NCBI RefSeq assembly: GCF_037392515.1 | Contig: NC_090288.1 | Span: forward strand, 7,433,501-7,497,500 | Direction of reading: 5' to 3' | DNA: 64,000 nucleotides | Source: Haliotis asinina | Taxonomy: Eukaryota; Mollusca; Gastropoda; Lepetellida; Haliotidae | Shown: positions 11,601-21,454 of the stretch, in pieces | Layout: each line of letters opens with the position of its first letter | Numbering within the stretch: position 1 is the stretch's first letter | Notes under the pieces: generated by a model | Databases searched by the model: none | Told to the model about the DNA's origin: nothing | The model's input: the letters and a program-made list of their open reading frames with translations, nothing else | Position numbers and translations under genes: made by a program

Positions 11601-14600
11601 AACATAGGGTAGCAATTAAAGAAATTGCAAACTTCTAAACTATCAGACACTTTTTCCAAATATGTAGTCGTTTTACCCTTTCTTGCTACAAACTGGACAC
11701 ATTCCATTTGAAGGGCTGTGTTTTCAAATAGTGTGTTGATTTCTGGCGTTACTGTGTATACATTTGAATACTGCAATCAAGAAATGAAAAGTGAGTGAGT
11801 ATGTGTTGGATTTACAGGTAACACTATCTTGAACAACTTTACTCAAACATGTCAGATTGTGGTGGAAGTAACACCTGGTGCTTTCCACTATTGTGAAACC
11901 TAAGAGGATCAGGGATTCAAATTATCACAGGATTCTGAAAAACCTAAGGGATGCAACTCTGTATTGCTTCACTTACTGCCTGTGAAAGAGTTGACAGATG
12001 CTGGGATTGGGATTGAAAACTTTGACAATGGGCCATAGGATTATTAGCCACTTCCTGAATTTAGAATGGGCCACTGTCCTTCTATCAATAGTAAACTTCA
12101 AAATTTTAAAGGGCCATTTTTGTATTCTGATGTGCACAATGGCCCATGGCCCCTGCCTTTCCCAGCTAGCCTATCCCAAAAAAATCTCTTCACTTCATTA
12201 ATAATCTTAATGAAGTCTTCAGGCATTACAACGTACAATCCTTCTGTTTCAGATCTTACTAAATTCAGTTCATGTTTTGTTTTAAAAAACTAACATTTAA
12301 CACAAACATGAAAAAAAATGTTTATGACACTCACCTGGAAAATGGATATCAGTTTAATCACAGTGTAATGTCTGAAAAAATATTCCAAATATTAGATAAG
12401 AGCAAACAAACTCTGTACGCACAGTACAAGCCTCTTATTCCTGAAACCTTACAGCATCTAGCCTTCATGTTTTTGTTATAAAAATAAATAAACACAAGTC
12501 AATTTAAATTAAAACACTGAGTGCTTTAAACCTTTATCAAGCAAAGAAATATCTGATGACAAATTCGAATGTAAGATACTCTGCATTTAGCAGTTATCCA
12601 GCAACATCATATTGGGATAAAAGGAATGGGCTTTGCACTTTGAACCCATGTGGGTAATTGAACCATGTCTTCAGTATGAAAAGGGAATGCTTTAACCCCC
12701 AGGCTACCCCACTGTCCCTGGTAATAAGAAGTGTCTCATGTGCAAATGTACAGAGGAGCACCTTGCGACAGAGACATTGGTGATGGTATTTAACTGAGAT
12801 AGCATTACAACTGATGACATCACAATCCTTCAGACATTTTACTGCAGCAACATTGATTATAATTTCTGCTAATGCTGAAGAAACTTTCTACTGTAGGTTT
12901 CCTGTTCACTGTAAACTTATCCTCAACAGTTTAGCTCAAACTGCTCACATCAGATTCTGGAGACAGGCTTTGACCAAGTTGATCTCGACATCAGCCTCTG
13001 CAGCAATCTTGGCAACATGGGAGTAACCATCAACATAGTGCAGAATCTGTAAATACCAAACATATATATTGTATTGATACCAACATTAACAAACTGGACT
13101 ATAGATCAAGGCTTAGCATTTTGTATCAAGGGAGATAATTCCAGCAGACATGATAACAATGAAGCCTGGTTCTTTGGGTGTTTTTAGATTTTGTGTGGCT
13201 CAGGGAAAAATAAATTGTTCGTGTGAAATTAAAACTTCTGCCTGTTCTGTACAAAGGGTTAATCTCCTGTTGTATATTGAAATAAACTATAACCTACGTT
13301 CACTGACTGACTAATCTGCTGTGTAGTGAGATCACCAATCACAAACTGTGTCACCAGTGTAGTGAGATCACCAATCAAAAACTGACTCACCTGTGTAGTT
13401 AGATCAGCAATCACAGACTCACCTGTGTAGTGAGATCATCATTCACTGACATTCTCACCTGCTGTGTAGTCAGATCCAACGGCAATGCCACAACACTCTC
13501 CTTGTCTCTGAACAGTATTGGCACGTCGTAGTCCTGCACTTGTGGAGGGTCAGATATGGCTGGTGCTACCTTCAGGTATATAGTACATGACTCCCCTAGA
13601 AAACAAAATCTGTTATCAGTGTCAGAAACAAGAAATCATAGCCAAGAGGATCTTGTAATTATAACAATATTCAAACTTTGGGTGCCAACAAATTTAAAAT
13701 TTTACGGCACAAGAATCAAAGACCCCGTTGATTTGTAATACTGCAGCACTTTCAATATTTTTAAACTATTCTTGGTCATGTTGTAATCTTGGTTCATCAG
13801 TATTTACCAGATTAGAAGTGCTACACTGCAACAGACTGGGTTAATTAACATATTATTATTGCACTCGGCATCATCCAATGCTTATACAGTTGTGTTTCTT
13901 TCAGTAAGGTGTTAGCCGACCTTAACATCTTCCAGGAAATTAAAAGAACTTTATTTCTGTCGTCAGTTCTATGTGGAAAATGGAAAGTCTGTTTTGGCCT
14001 GTCAGTTTATTGTTTAATGTCACTTTAAGGAATATTCATGCTATACGACCTTAGCCTATAAATAATCAAGCCTGGATCACACACCAAGTGATTGACATCA
14101 CAAGCATCACTCTACCCTGCTGGGATATATAGATGAACCAAGACAGTCTGACCACCTGATACTGTAACTTGCCCCTTTTGACAAGCATGGGTTGCTGAAG
14201 ACCAATTCTAGAGAATGAATGAGTTTAATTTTATGCTGCACTCAGCAATATTCCAGCTACATGGCAGTGGCTTATAAATAATTGAGTCTGGACCAGACAG
14301 TCCAGTGATCAACATCATTTGCATCATAACTGGGATACAATGAGATGTGTCAACCAAGTCAGTGAACCTGGCCATCCAATCCTGTTAGTTGCCTCTTACA
14401 ACAAACATGTGTCATTGAAGACCGATTCTGTCCCAGATGTGGCATGTTATAGCAATGCACTGAACAGGTACTGCTGGTGTACTAACTGATGGGAATGGCA
14501 CAGTTTCCATATTTATTGAGGTCCGTCAGGATTTGCGTTATAATCTTCGGTATCTGCTGTCTCTTCTCCTCATCAAACAGGAAACCACTTTCAAGCTGAA

Positions 14601-17600
14601 GAAGGACCAAAACCAGGGTTGTACAACATGTCTATCCACTAAACGAGTCACCCAGTACCCCAAAAACAAAAATATTCAAAAATTCAAAATAAGTCTACAA
14701 TACTTTGACAGACCTTGATTTCATCAGTTTCAAGCTGAAATTTGAAAATACAGAGATATCTGGACACCTGTAAAAAGTACTGTAGTGTATTCTCTTTGGG
14801 ATTAGTGGTATGGTAAATAGCAAAAGCATGCCTATGCTGTGACTAAGCTGATGGCATCATGACTGATCATTCTTACATGATAATGTGAGCTTAGTTTTAC
14901 ACTCTTTTTAGCAATATTCCAACAATATGAAATGGACTTCACACATGGTACCCATGTGTCGAATAAAACCTGAGTCTTCAGCATGATGAATGAACACTTT
15001 AACCACTCAGCAACCCCACTGTACCCCAATATGATAAGAAATGTGACTGAATCACTATGTCTTCATGGTTATAGCAAGAGATGGTTCCTAATATAGAAGC
15101 TGTTAGGAAGATATCACATATATCATAACACAATACAATTAAAAACAAGAAGTATTTTTATTTAAGACTTAACAAGTTAACAGTCAGTCAAAAGTTAAAT
15201 AAACATTTCTATATAAATCCCAACATAACCTCTTGATGTGATGCATGAATAATTACCTCCAGTTGGGTGAAGTAAGCTGCCAGTTTCTTAACAACTGATC
15301 CATAGTTGCATGTGCGGGTATCTTTGTCGAACACAAAACACAGGTTAAACATCAATGCATTCCTCTTGTACTTTGGATCATCAATACAAACGGGGCAGCC
15401 AACTATTTTCAGATTCCAAGCATTTCTGTCAACAAGAACAAAACAGACATCAATCTTTACATAGGCAATGCTGCTTGAAATTTACAAGTTTATTTCAATC
15501 ACTTCCAAAGAATCGCTCTTTGGCACTAAAGAGACCACAGGCACATTTTGAAAGAAATCATAGACCAAGTATTTATTTCACCAAAGAAATGATACAATGA
15601 GCTTGTTGGTTGTTCCTATTGCAGCCCAAAATATGGCTCAACAACACTCTTTCAGCAAGTTTACTTTCCTTGCCCACAAAATTATTTTCTTTTCTGCAAC
15701 GGTGCATATATTTGGCACAGAAAGAAGGAAGCTGGTCGTAACTGTTCTAGGATATTTATATAGCACACATATCCATGGAACTATTGCTTGCTCAAGGCGC
15801 TGGTATTTGTTTCCTTTGATCATTGGATGTCAATCTCAGTGTCACATTGTATTATCAATCTCAGCTCCCTTGGGAGTATACAACACTTGTTGTGACTCTC
15901 TCATCCTAATGAGGTATCGAATCCACAGCTGGGAGGACTGGGACACACAGTCACAATACTTTGTCCAAGTTTACTACATGCTGTTGTACCTGCAACTAGC
16001 CGTTTGCACGTATTCATGTGGCCACCATCTGGTCATATACCAACCGATTCATGATTTCTTTTAAGTGCACAGGGTTGTGTACTGTACACTAGGGGTTGCA
16101 ACAACACAGAAGAATCTGCACACAAAGTTGACTCCAAGGTTTCACCTCCGGTCACAGGTGGGCTCATCCAGACACCTCAACCTCACTGGATCACTAGCCT
16201 GGCACTTTAGCCAGCTCGCCCTCCACTGTTTATAATGCATATTTGGCAACCTGTTTTACTGTGATTGAGTGAGAGAGCAAGTGAGTTTGGCTTTACACTG
16301 CCTTTGGCAATATTCCAGCAACATCATGGCAAGGCACTCCAGAAATGGGCTTCACACATTGTACCCATGTAGGGAATCAAACCAGGCTGCTCGGCATGAT
16401 GAGCAAAGGCTTTAACCACTTGGCTACCCCATCTTCCCTGTTTTCTTGTGGAATACCTAGATATCATATAGCTCAAAAAGAGAAATTGAGTGAGGAACAT
16501 CACTTATTTTGATCATGGCATTGTGATGGTGAGGATTGTCAAAATACAAGATTATACAAACACAGTGATGAGTCTGTTCTGAAGTTCCGGTTTGGTGATG
16601 ATGTAAATGTGTACAGAATCAAAAACCTCTTTGCTCATGAAGTCCTCTGGCACCTGAAATGGCAAGATGAATTTATTACGAGTAAAATCAAGGAATCTTT
16701 GTATTATCATGTTTACGTACATGTCAATTTCTTTGACATCATCTTGTTGGATGTTGAACATACAACCATCATTACTTGGCACATATGTCAATTTTCAACA
16801 TACATTCATTAAATATTAAACTGAAATTTAAAAAAAAGTACATTACTCTTGATTTACAGGTAGGTACAGTATCTTTTTAATACATCTTGGAAAGACTACA
16901 GAATACCGGATACCTTCCACCATGTTTGAATCTAAGCAAAAAAATGTGAGCAACTCGACTCGAGTTGTCAGTACTTTGCTATCTTAGGTTACTTTCCTTT
17001 TAGCCCTTTAATAATAAAAATAATAATAAATGACTTTATATTGCGCTATTTTCCATCTGTCGCAGTTGCTCAAAGCACAGGTATCACGGATAGCACTTGG
17101 AGAAGAGATGGGTTTTAAGTTTGGACTTGAAGACAGTTAAAGATATGGAGGTTTTGACATCAGAAGGAGGACAGTTCCAGAGAGAAGGAGCAGAATGAGA
17201 ATGGTACCGGTCTTTGGCTGAAAGCTTTGATGTTGGGGATGGTAAACAAAAGTTGATCACTGGATCTCAGGTTTTTGCTTGAACTATATTTCTGGAAAAG
17301 TTCTTTCAGATATCCTGGTGCAGCAGCATGCATGGGTTGCTGAAGGGCTATTCTACCCTGTACCTTCACTGGTCGCTTGTACTGGGAGCCAGTGGAGATT
17401 CATTAATACTGAATTCTTATGGACATTCATTACTGTCTCCTTCAGGGTTAGTTTAATGGACAGCATTAGGGTTAAATTAGGATAAACATTAGGTTACGGT
17501 TATGGAATTTCACATGCTAATTCATTTTGACTTAAACAATTCTGTAGTTCTATTCAAAGGTGCATATATTTTTCATTTGTGATAACTTACCTTTCATTTT

Positions 17601-18584
17601 TAAAATCGTTGCTCATTTCTACTAAGTGAAAGTTGTCCCAAAAATATTCTGATTTAATGAAATTTTTTATTTTGATGCTTCATTGAATTTTTTCACCTTT
17701 TACAGCATGTGACACTACACAATATGGCTGGTAAATAGCTGGTATTCTTTTGGTGCATCGAAATCATTTTAGCTGTGTGTGTAAGGCTATGTTGGTAGGT
17801 TGGTTTGTCAGCAATATTTGAGCTATGTAGCAGTCTATAAAGAACTGAGTCTAGACCAGGCAATCCAGTGATGAAAAACATGAGCATTGATCTATGCAAC
17901 TGGAATACAATGACATGTGTCAACCAAGAAATCACTGGGCATGCAGAATTGCACCATGTGATTCCTGTAGTCGTCTTAAATTAAAAGCATGGGTTATCAA
18001 AATGAATATGGTAGTCCGATTCAGTGACTTTGCAAATACATGTAGTATGCACAAAGTGGACCAGTGCCAATTGTCTGATCCAGATGCCATGATATGTTTA
18101 GATTGGATAAGGATTTTTTCCCGGTCCCCCATCCCAAATAATGTTTATAACTTGATATATTCTCGAATTATTAACAAAACCTAACACAACAAACTAGAGC
18201 CGTAGAGGAGTTATAAAAGTAATTAAAAGCCCCCCAAATTAAGTACAGTATAAGGTTCAACCAAATAGTGGTACTTCTGTTAGTCTGAGGAAGAAAGAAT
18301 GTTGGGGAACGGAATGAACTCTTTCCTCAGATTGTCATGTCATAGCTGATTATCACTGATTGTAGTGTTACGGATCAGTTTGATCAGCTGTTTCCGAACA
18401 GCTGATGAAGGCGGAGACAACGCGACAAGTGAATGGACCATTGTGTGCACATAACATGATTATTAATATACATATTGCATTTTCTCATCTCGGACACAAA
18501 GTGACAATGTCTTGCCTGATATGTAATTTTTGGACCAGCAGTTGGGTGGAATTCACTAAAGAATATGCACTTGATTGCATTCAT
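8682..18584 (-). CDS. NPRL2: NPRL2, GATOR1 complex subunit (complete, 11 exons)
   Basis: Coding exons, 5' to 3' on the - strand: 18584-18516, 16653-16562, 15425-15257, 14595-14487, 13595-13459, 13046-12949, 12371-12335, 11770-11677, 11041-10924, 10417-10260, 8749-8682. Together 1149 nt give 382 residues; human NPRL2 has 380. It starts [19 protein letters not shown] and ends VVVCWK, with [33 protein letters not shown] and DEICC along the way, all hallmarks of NPRL2. NPRL2 with NPRL3 and DEPDC5 forms GATOR1, the lysosome-associated GAP for RagA/B that restrains mTORC1 when amino acids are scarce. Arg75 (KRNAL) aligns with the human arginine finger, Arg78. All introns are GT-AG except intron 1, which is GC-AG (CAG|GCAAGA). 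The start is the ATG aligned with the human N-terminus; it lies 390 bp from the CYB561D2 start. The 37-nt exon 7 is the most diverged piece. Confidence 0.96.
8938..9015 (+). repeat. SINE-like repeat family B, 3' fragment
   Basis: It carries the GATTGTCTGGTCCAGACTTG segment and the tail ending GCTGAGCACAGCGTAAAAC, seen in complete family B copies elsewhere in the window. It lies in the last NPRL2 intron. Confidence 0.6.
9244..10119. mobile_element. Composite: palindromic element ends around a DIRS-type fragment
   Basis: The outer ends TATCCTGACTCATAC and, inverted, near 10119 match the ends of the element at 5197-5410, and 9300-9400 matches its interior. About 9650-9960 on the - strand resembles the pol end of the DIRS-type element at 1920-2100. 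It is a broken fossil fragment, either inserted in or picked up by the smaller element. It lies in the last NPRL2 intron. Confidence 0.5.
10543..10700 (-). repeat. tRNA-derived SINE (family A), diverged
   Basis: Reverse orientation: tail GAGTGAGGCTGATTTTAGCA at the low end, B-box-like GGGTTCAATTCTCC inside, tRNA-like head at about 10660-10700. NPRL2 intron 9. Confidence 0.6.
10708..10865 (-). repeat. tRNA-derived SINE (family A), diverged
   Basis: A second reverse copy directly beside the previous one, with the same tail (GTGAGGCTGCCTTTAGCAAT) and a degraded B box. NPRL2 intron 9. Confidence 0.6.
11190..11355 (-). repeat. tRNA-derived SINE (family A)
   Basis: Reverse copy: TTTTACGCTGCTTTTAGCAA, then ACCCATGTGGGGATTGAACC (B box on -), then the head GGTAGCCTAGTGG on the - strand. 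NPRL2 intron 8. Confidence 0.7.
12586..12718 (-). repeat. tRNA-derived SINE (family A), truncated
   Basis: Reverse copy with TTGAACCCATGTGGGTAATT and the head end CCCAGGCTACCCCACTG; the tail is shortened. NPRL2 intron 6. Confidence 0.6.
13318..13478 (-). repeat. Tandem copies of the NPRL2 exon 5 splice-donor region
   Basis: On the - strand the end of exon 5 (GATCTGACTACACAGCAG) is followed in the intron by four further copies of GATCTNACTACACWG, at irregular 32-40 bp steps. Two copies read ACACAG|GTGAGT (donors at 13422 and 13390), a better donor match than the exon's own CAG|GTGAGA. See findings. Confidence 0.75.
14053..14435 (-). repeat. Two adjacent SINE-like repeat family B copies
   Basis: Both read in reverse, with the shared tail at the low end of the second: ATGCTGCACTCAGCAATATT, GAGTCTGGACCAGACAGTCC, then the head region near GAAGACCGATTCTGTCCC. 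The first copy (14053-14213) lacks the tail. NPRL2 intron 4. Confidence 0.65.
14885..15030 (-). repeat. tRNA-derived SINE (family A), diverged
   Basis: Reverse copy with GAGCTTAGTTTTACACTC, TTTTTAGCAATATTCC and a degraded B box before the head at about 15000-15025. NPRL2 intron 3. Confidence 0.6.
15820..15900 (-). repeat. Dispersed repeat containing TACTCCCAAGGGAG
   Basis: On the - strand TATACTCCCAAGGGAGCTGA leads into a stretch similar to 41285-41385 and 41637-41737 (+). The family is unknown to me. NPRL2 intron 2. Confidence 0.4.
16268..16440 (-). repeat. tRNA-derived SINE (family A)
   Basis: Reverse copy: AGCAAGTGAGTTTGGCTTTA, CTTTGGCAATATTCCAGCAA, TACCCATGTAGGGAATCAAA, then the head GGTAGCCAAGTGG on the - strand. 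NPRL2 intron 2. Confidence 0.7.
17010..17400. repeat. Dispersed repeat fused to a family B SINE fragment
   Basis: After an (AAT)n stretch, ATTGCGCTATTTTCCATCTG begins a block of repeat-like character with no reading frame I recognise. From about 17325 it passes into the family B head segment (GCATGGGTTGCTGAAGGGCT). NPRL2 intron 1. Confidence 0.45.
17800..18010 (-). repeat. SINE-like repeat family B, diverged
   Basis: The order GTCAGCAATATTTGAGCTAT, GAGTCTAGACCAGGCAATCC, CAATGACATGTGTCAACCAA is that of family B in reverse. NPRL2 intron 1. Confidence 0.6.
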
Positions 18585-18974
18585 CTTGACCACGAACACC
18601 GTAATTTAGAGTGATGTCCCTTGGTAAAGTACAAAATGCTTTACTAAAACGGAACTACGACACTTTAGATATTACATATTTATAAAGAGCACATTTAGCT
18701 CATGTTATATGTACGTCCATTAAAAAGGACAAACAGGGTTATATAGCTTTCAGTTCTCGGGTATAGTGGACCATTTATGAACATTCTAATAAACATTAAA
18801 AATCATAATCCATCATATCTTTACAAATGATATTTTTAGTACCCCATCACGGACTCGGCTTTTGCCCGAATGCAGACGACAGTTATTGTTGTGGCCTACG
18901 TCGTTTGTTCTAGAATACTATAAGCCTGTGGTCACATATTATTTCAGTTTCTTCAAATCTGCTTCTTTTTCACA
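18585..18974. promoter_or_regulatory. Shared promoter region between NPRL2 and CYB561D2
   Basis: 390 bp separate the two divergent start codons. No TATA box stands out on either strand. The space is short enough that both 5' UTRs and core promoters must lie here or overlap the first exons, unless an unseen 5' exon exists. Divergent placement of the same pair in human supports a bidirectional promoter; the regulatory role is inferred. Confidence 0.55.
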
Positions 18975-21454
18975 ATGGTTGCACATTTTGTCGCTCTTTT
19001 CTTTACAGGATTCATCGTATATACCGCTGCACCTGGCTCCAGTAAGTGAAAACAAAACGGATATATAGTGCCCCTGAAGGGCGATATAATGAAAACTGAA
19101 CAGGGAAATAAACACTGAAATTAAACATGATTTGTTTCCTTAGTCTTCACGTGGTGGAGCGTTCTTTCTTAATTTGATATTCGGAATTGTTTCATGTATG
19201 TTTTGCAACCGTGTGTACATTTATATATTTATCTTTACCTTGCTAAGGTTCTGTGTACCAATGTAGGATAGGCCATCATTTCATGAGAAGGAAACAGTGG
19301 TTGTCTGAAGCACAGAAGTGCCATCTAATTCCTCCTATGAGTGCATCAGAGTCTTTTCGTTTAGCAAGCCAAGATAGGCAGTTGATATTTCAACTATAGT
19401 GTTGCATAGCCTACAACCTTTTACAAAGTCTCCATACAAAACATGTTTCCAAAACGTATTTCAAGATAGAGAGTTAACTTAAACAGAATTTAATACATTA
19501 CTCATTGTCTCTAAGCTTGATTCTTAGGAGTAGTTTTTAAAAGTACTCATCACTTCTTTTGAAGCACCTACTCTTTTGTAAACTATTGACATGGGTCATG
19601 TAAGAATGCATCTGTTATTTGTGTAGTGCATTAAAGAGGAAATATGGTGAATCAACTACATTTTCCAAAATGCTTCTATAACAGTGATTCCTTTTTTGCT
19701 GAGATGCTTTTAGAAAAATAAGCAGGGATGACAGTTTTCCGGAAATCCACAGATTTAAATGCAAATCAATCAATCCTGGACCCTTTTTGGGCCTCAGACA
19801 ACCAGCTGGTTTTAAGCTGAAATCACTTTCATCTGCTGCCATCCCTGAGAAAGAATGACTTCCTTGTCGTATTATTTTATCAGAATTTAGGGTGTAAAAT
19901 GTAATGCATATAGATGCTTTTAAAATGCATTACCATTGTGTAAATTATTACCGATTTCGGTTTACTAAAATGACTTCTTTCTAATATTTATTGATTAAGA
20001 AACATTAATTGCCATTGTCAGGTTTCACACTGCCACACAGTTGACTTCACAGTATATGGAAATTGATATTAGAGATGTTGGAAGTTTTATGTATCAGTTC
20101 TTATCCCTATTTCAGGGTTTAATGATGTATACTTGCTTTTGGGGTTTCCCAAAATATAGAATTTTGCTGCCAGTACAGTGCTTGTAAGCAGAGGACACAC
20201 TTTGGTTTCACAACTTCTAGTCTATGTCCTGAAAAGTTCTCTAACTTATTCCCTGGCTCAAAACACATCAAATATGTCATTCAACATATTAGGATATATG
20301 AGGTTAATATCTTGCACACACAGCACTTTCAACTCAGCTGCAGGCACTTGATCTTATGATCCAGTTGTCTTGATTACATGTGATACGTGCAGATCTACCA
20401 TTGGCATGTAATCATGGTAAAGTGCAAGATCAAAATATAATTTTACTGCACATGAAGAACACAGAGAACACCAACTGAGCCAGAGCCCTTAGTTCTGCCC
20501 TGAAAACTTCTTGTGACTCCCTGTGCAAGGATCTTGTATTAAAAATATATGTTTTGTTTCAGGCTTGTTTTCATGGCACCCAACACTGATGGCCATTGCA
20601 GTAAGGACACTTTTATGATTCTACTCAGAAATAAACCTTGCTATGTTTGTAAATAAAGTACATTGAATTCATGGAGTGTCTGTTTTCATGAACATGAACC
20701 TGTTTGCTTAGATATCTTTGCCATGTTCTCCATTTACTTGTCTGTATACCATGTATACAGCATTTACTTGTATGAAAACTTGTAATATTTTGATTTGAAA
20801 GAAAATTTATTTATTTTAAATCTTAATAGTTTTCTGTTGAAAATTATCCCTGAAATTGGTACAGGATAACTAGTTGCATGTTATGAAGGGTGCACACTGA
20901 CTGATGCTTCATTCACTTCCTTTCAGTTTCTGCTGCTAATGTTTGAGGGCTTACTGGTATTTTCTCCAATCAGTTCCCTTGTACCAAGACAGTCGAGAGC
21001 TACAAAGGTCACGCTTCACTGGATGTTACAGGTTACATCCCTTACCTGTGCTATTGGAGGATTCGCAGCTATCTACTACAATAAAGAAATAAATAACAAA
21101 GAACATTTCACATCATGGCATGGTCTCATTGGAATGTCAGCCGTTGGGTATTCTTGCATGCAGATGCTGGGTGGCTCTGTGTTGAAATATCCTGCTCTTG
21201 CTAGTATCCTAAGAATAAAATTAAAACTGGCAGATCTGAAAATTGTCCATGCTACATCAGGATTGGTGTCCTTCATTCTTGTCTGTGTGAGCTTCATGCT
21301 TGCTATGTTTTCAAACTGGTTCTGTAAGAATGTGACTGGGACAACATGGTATGCTTGTCTTGGTTGCATTTCATGTATTTTGTTTATTATCATGAATCAG
21401 ATCACCAGTACATATTTGCCCAAAGTTAAGTCAAGGAAGAGAGTAGCACACTGA
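18975..21454 (+). CDS. CYB561D2: CYB561D2-type cytochrome b561 domain protein (complete, 3 exons)
   Basis: Coding exons 18975-19041, 20563-20600 and 20927-21454, with AG/GT borders and matching phases, give 210 residues. Order: VAHFVALFFTGFIVY (first membrane span), SSLFSWHPTLMAIAF, LLVFSP, LHWMLQ, SWHGLIGM, KIVHATSGLVS, VIIMNQ-like end (FIIMNQI). This follows human CYB561D2 (101F6, 222 aa). Four histidines sit where b561 proteins bind two b haems (SWHP, LHWM, SWHG, VHAT). These are six-helix membrane ferric or monodehydroascorbate reductases using ascorbate electrons. The start is the first in-frame ATG after a stop at 18921-18923, context CACAATGG. A short upstream coding exon spliced at the AG near 18947 is possible, since human has about 20 more N-terminal residues. 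It is head to head with NPRL2, as in human. Confidence 0.92.

Noticed and set aside
12272-12481. 69-codon + strand ORF over 12335-12371
   Set aside because: The coding sequence here is the 37-nt NPRL2 exon on the - strand; the + frame is its shadow.
15597-16064. 155-codon + strand ORF
   Set aside because: It lies antisense in an NPRL2 intron, overlaps a dispersed repeat and resembles no protein family.
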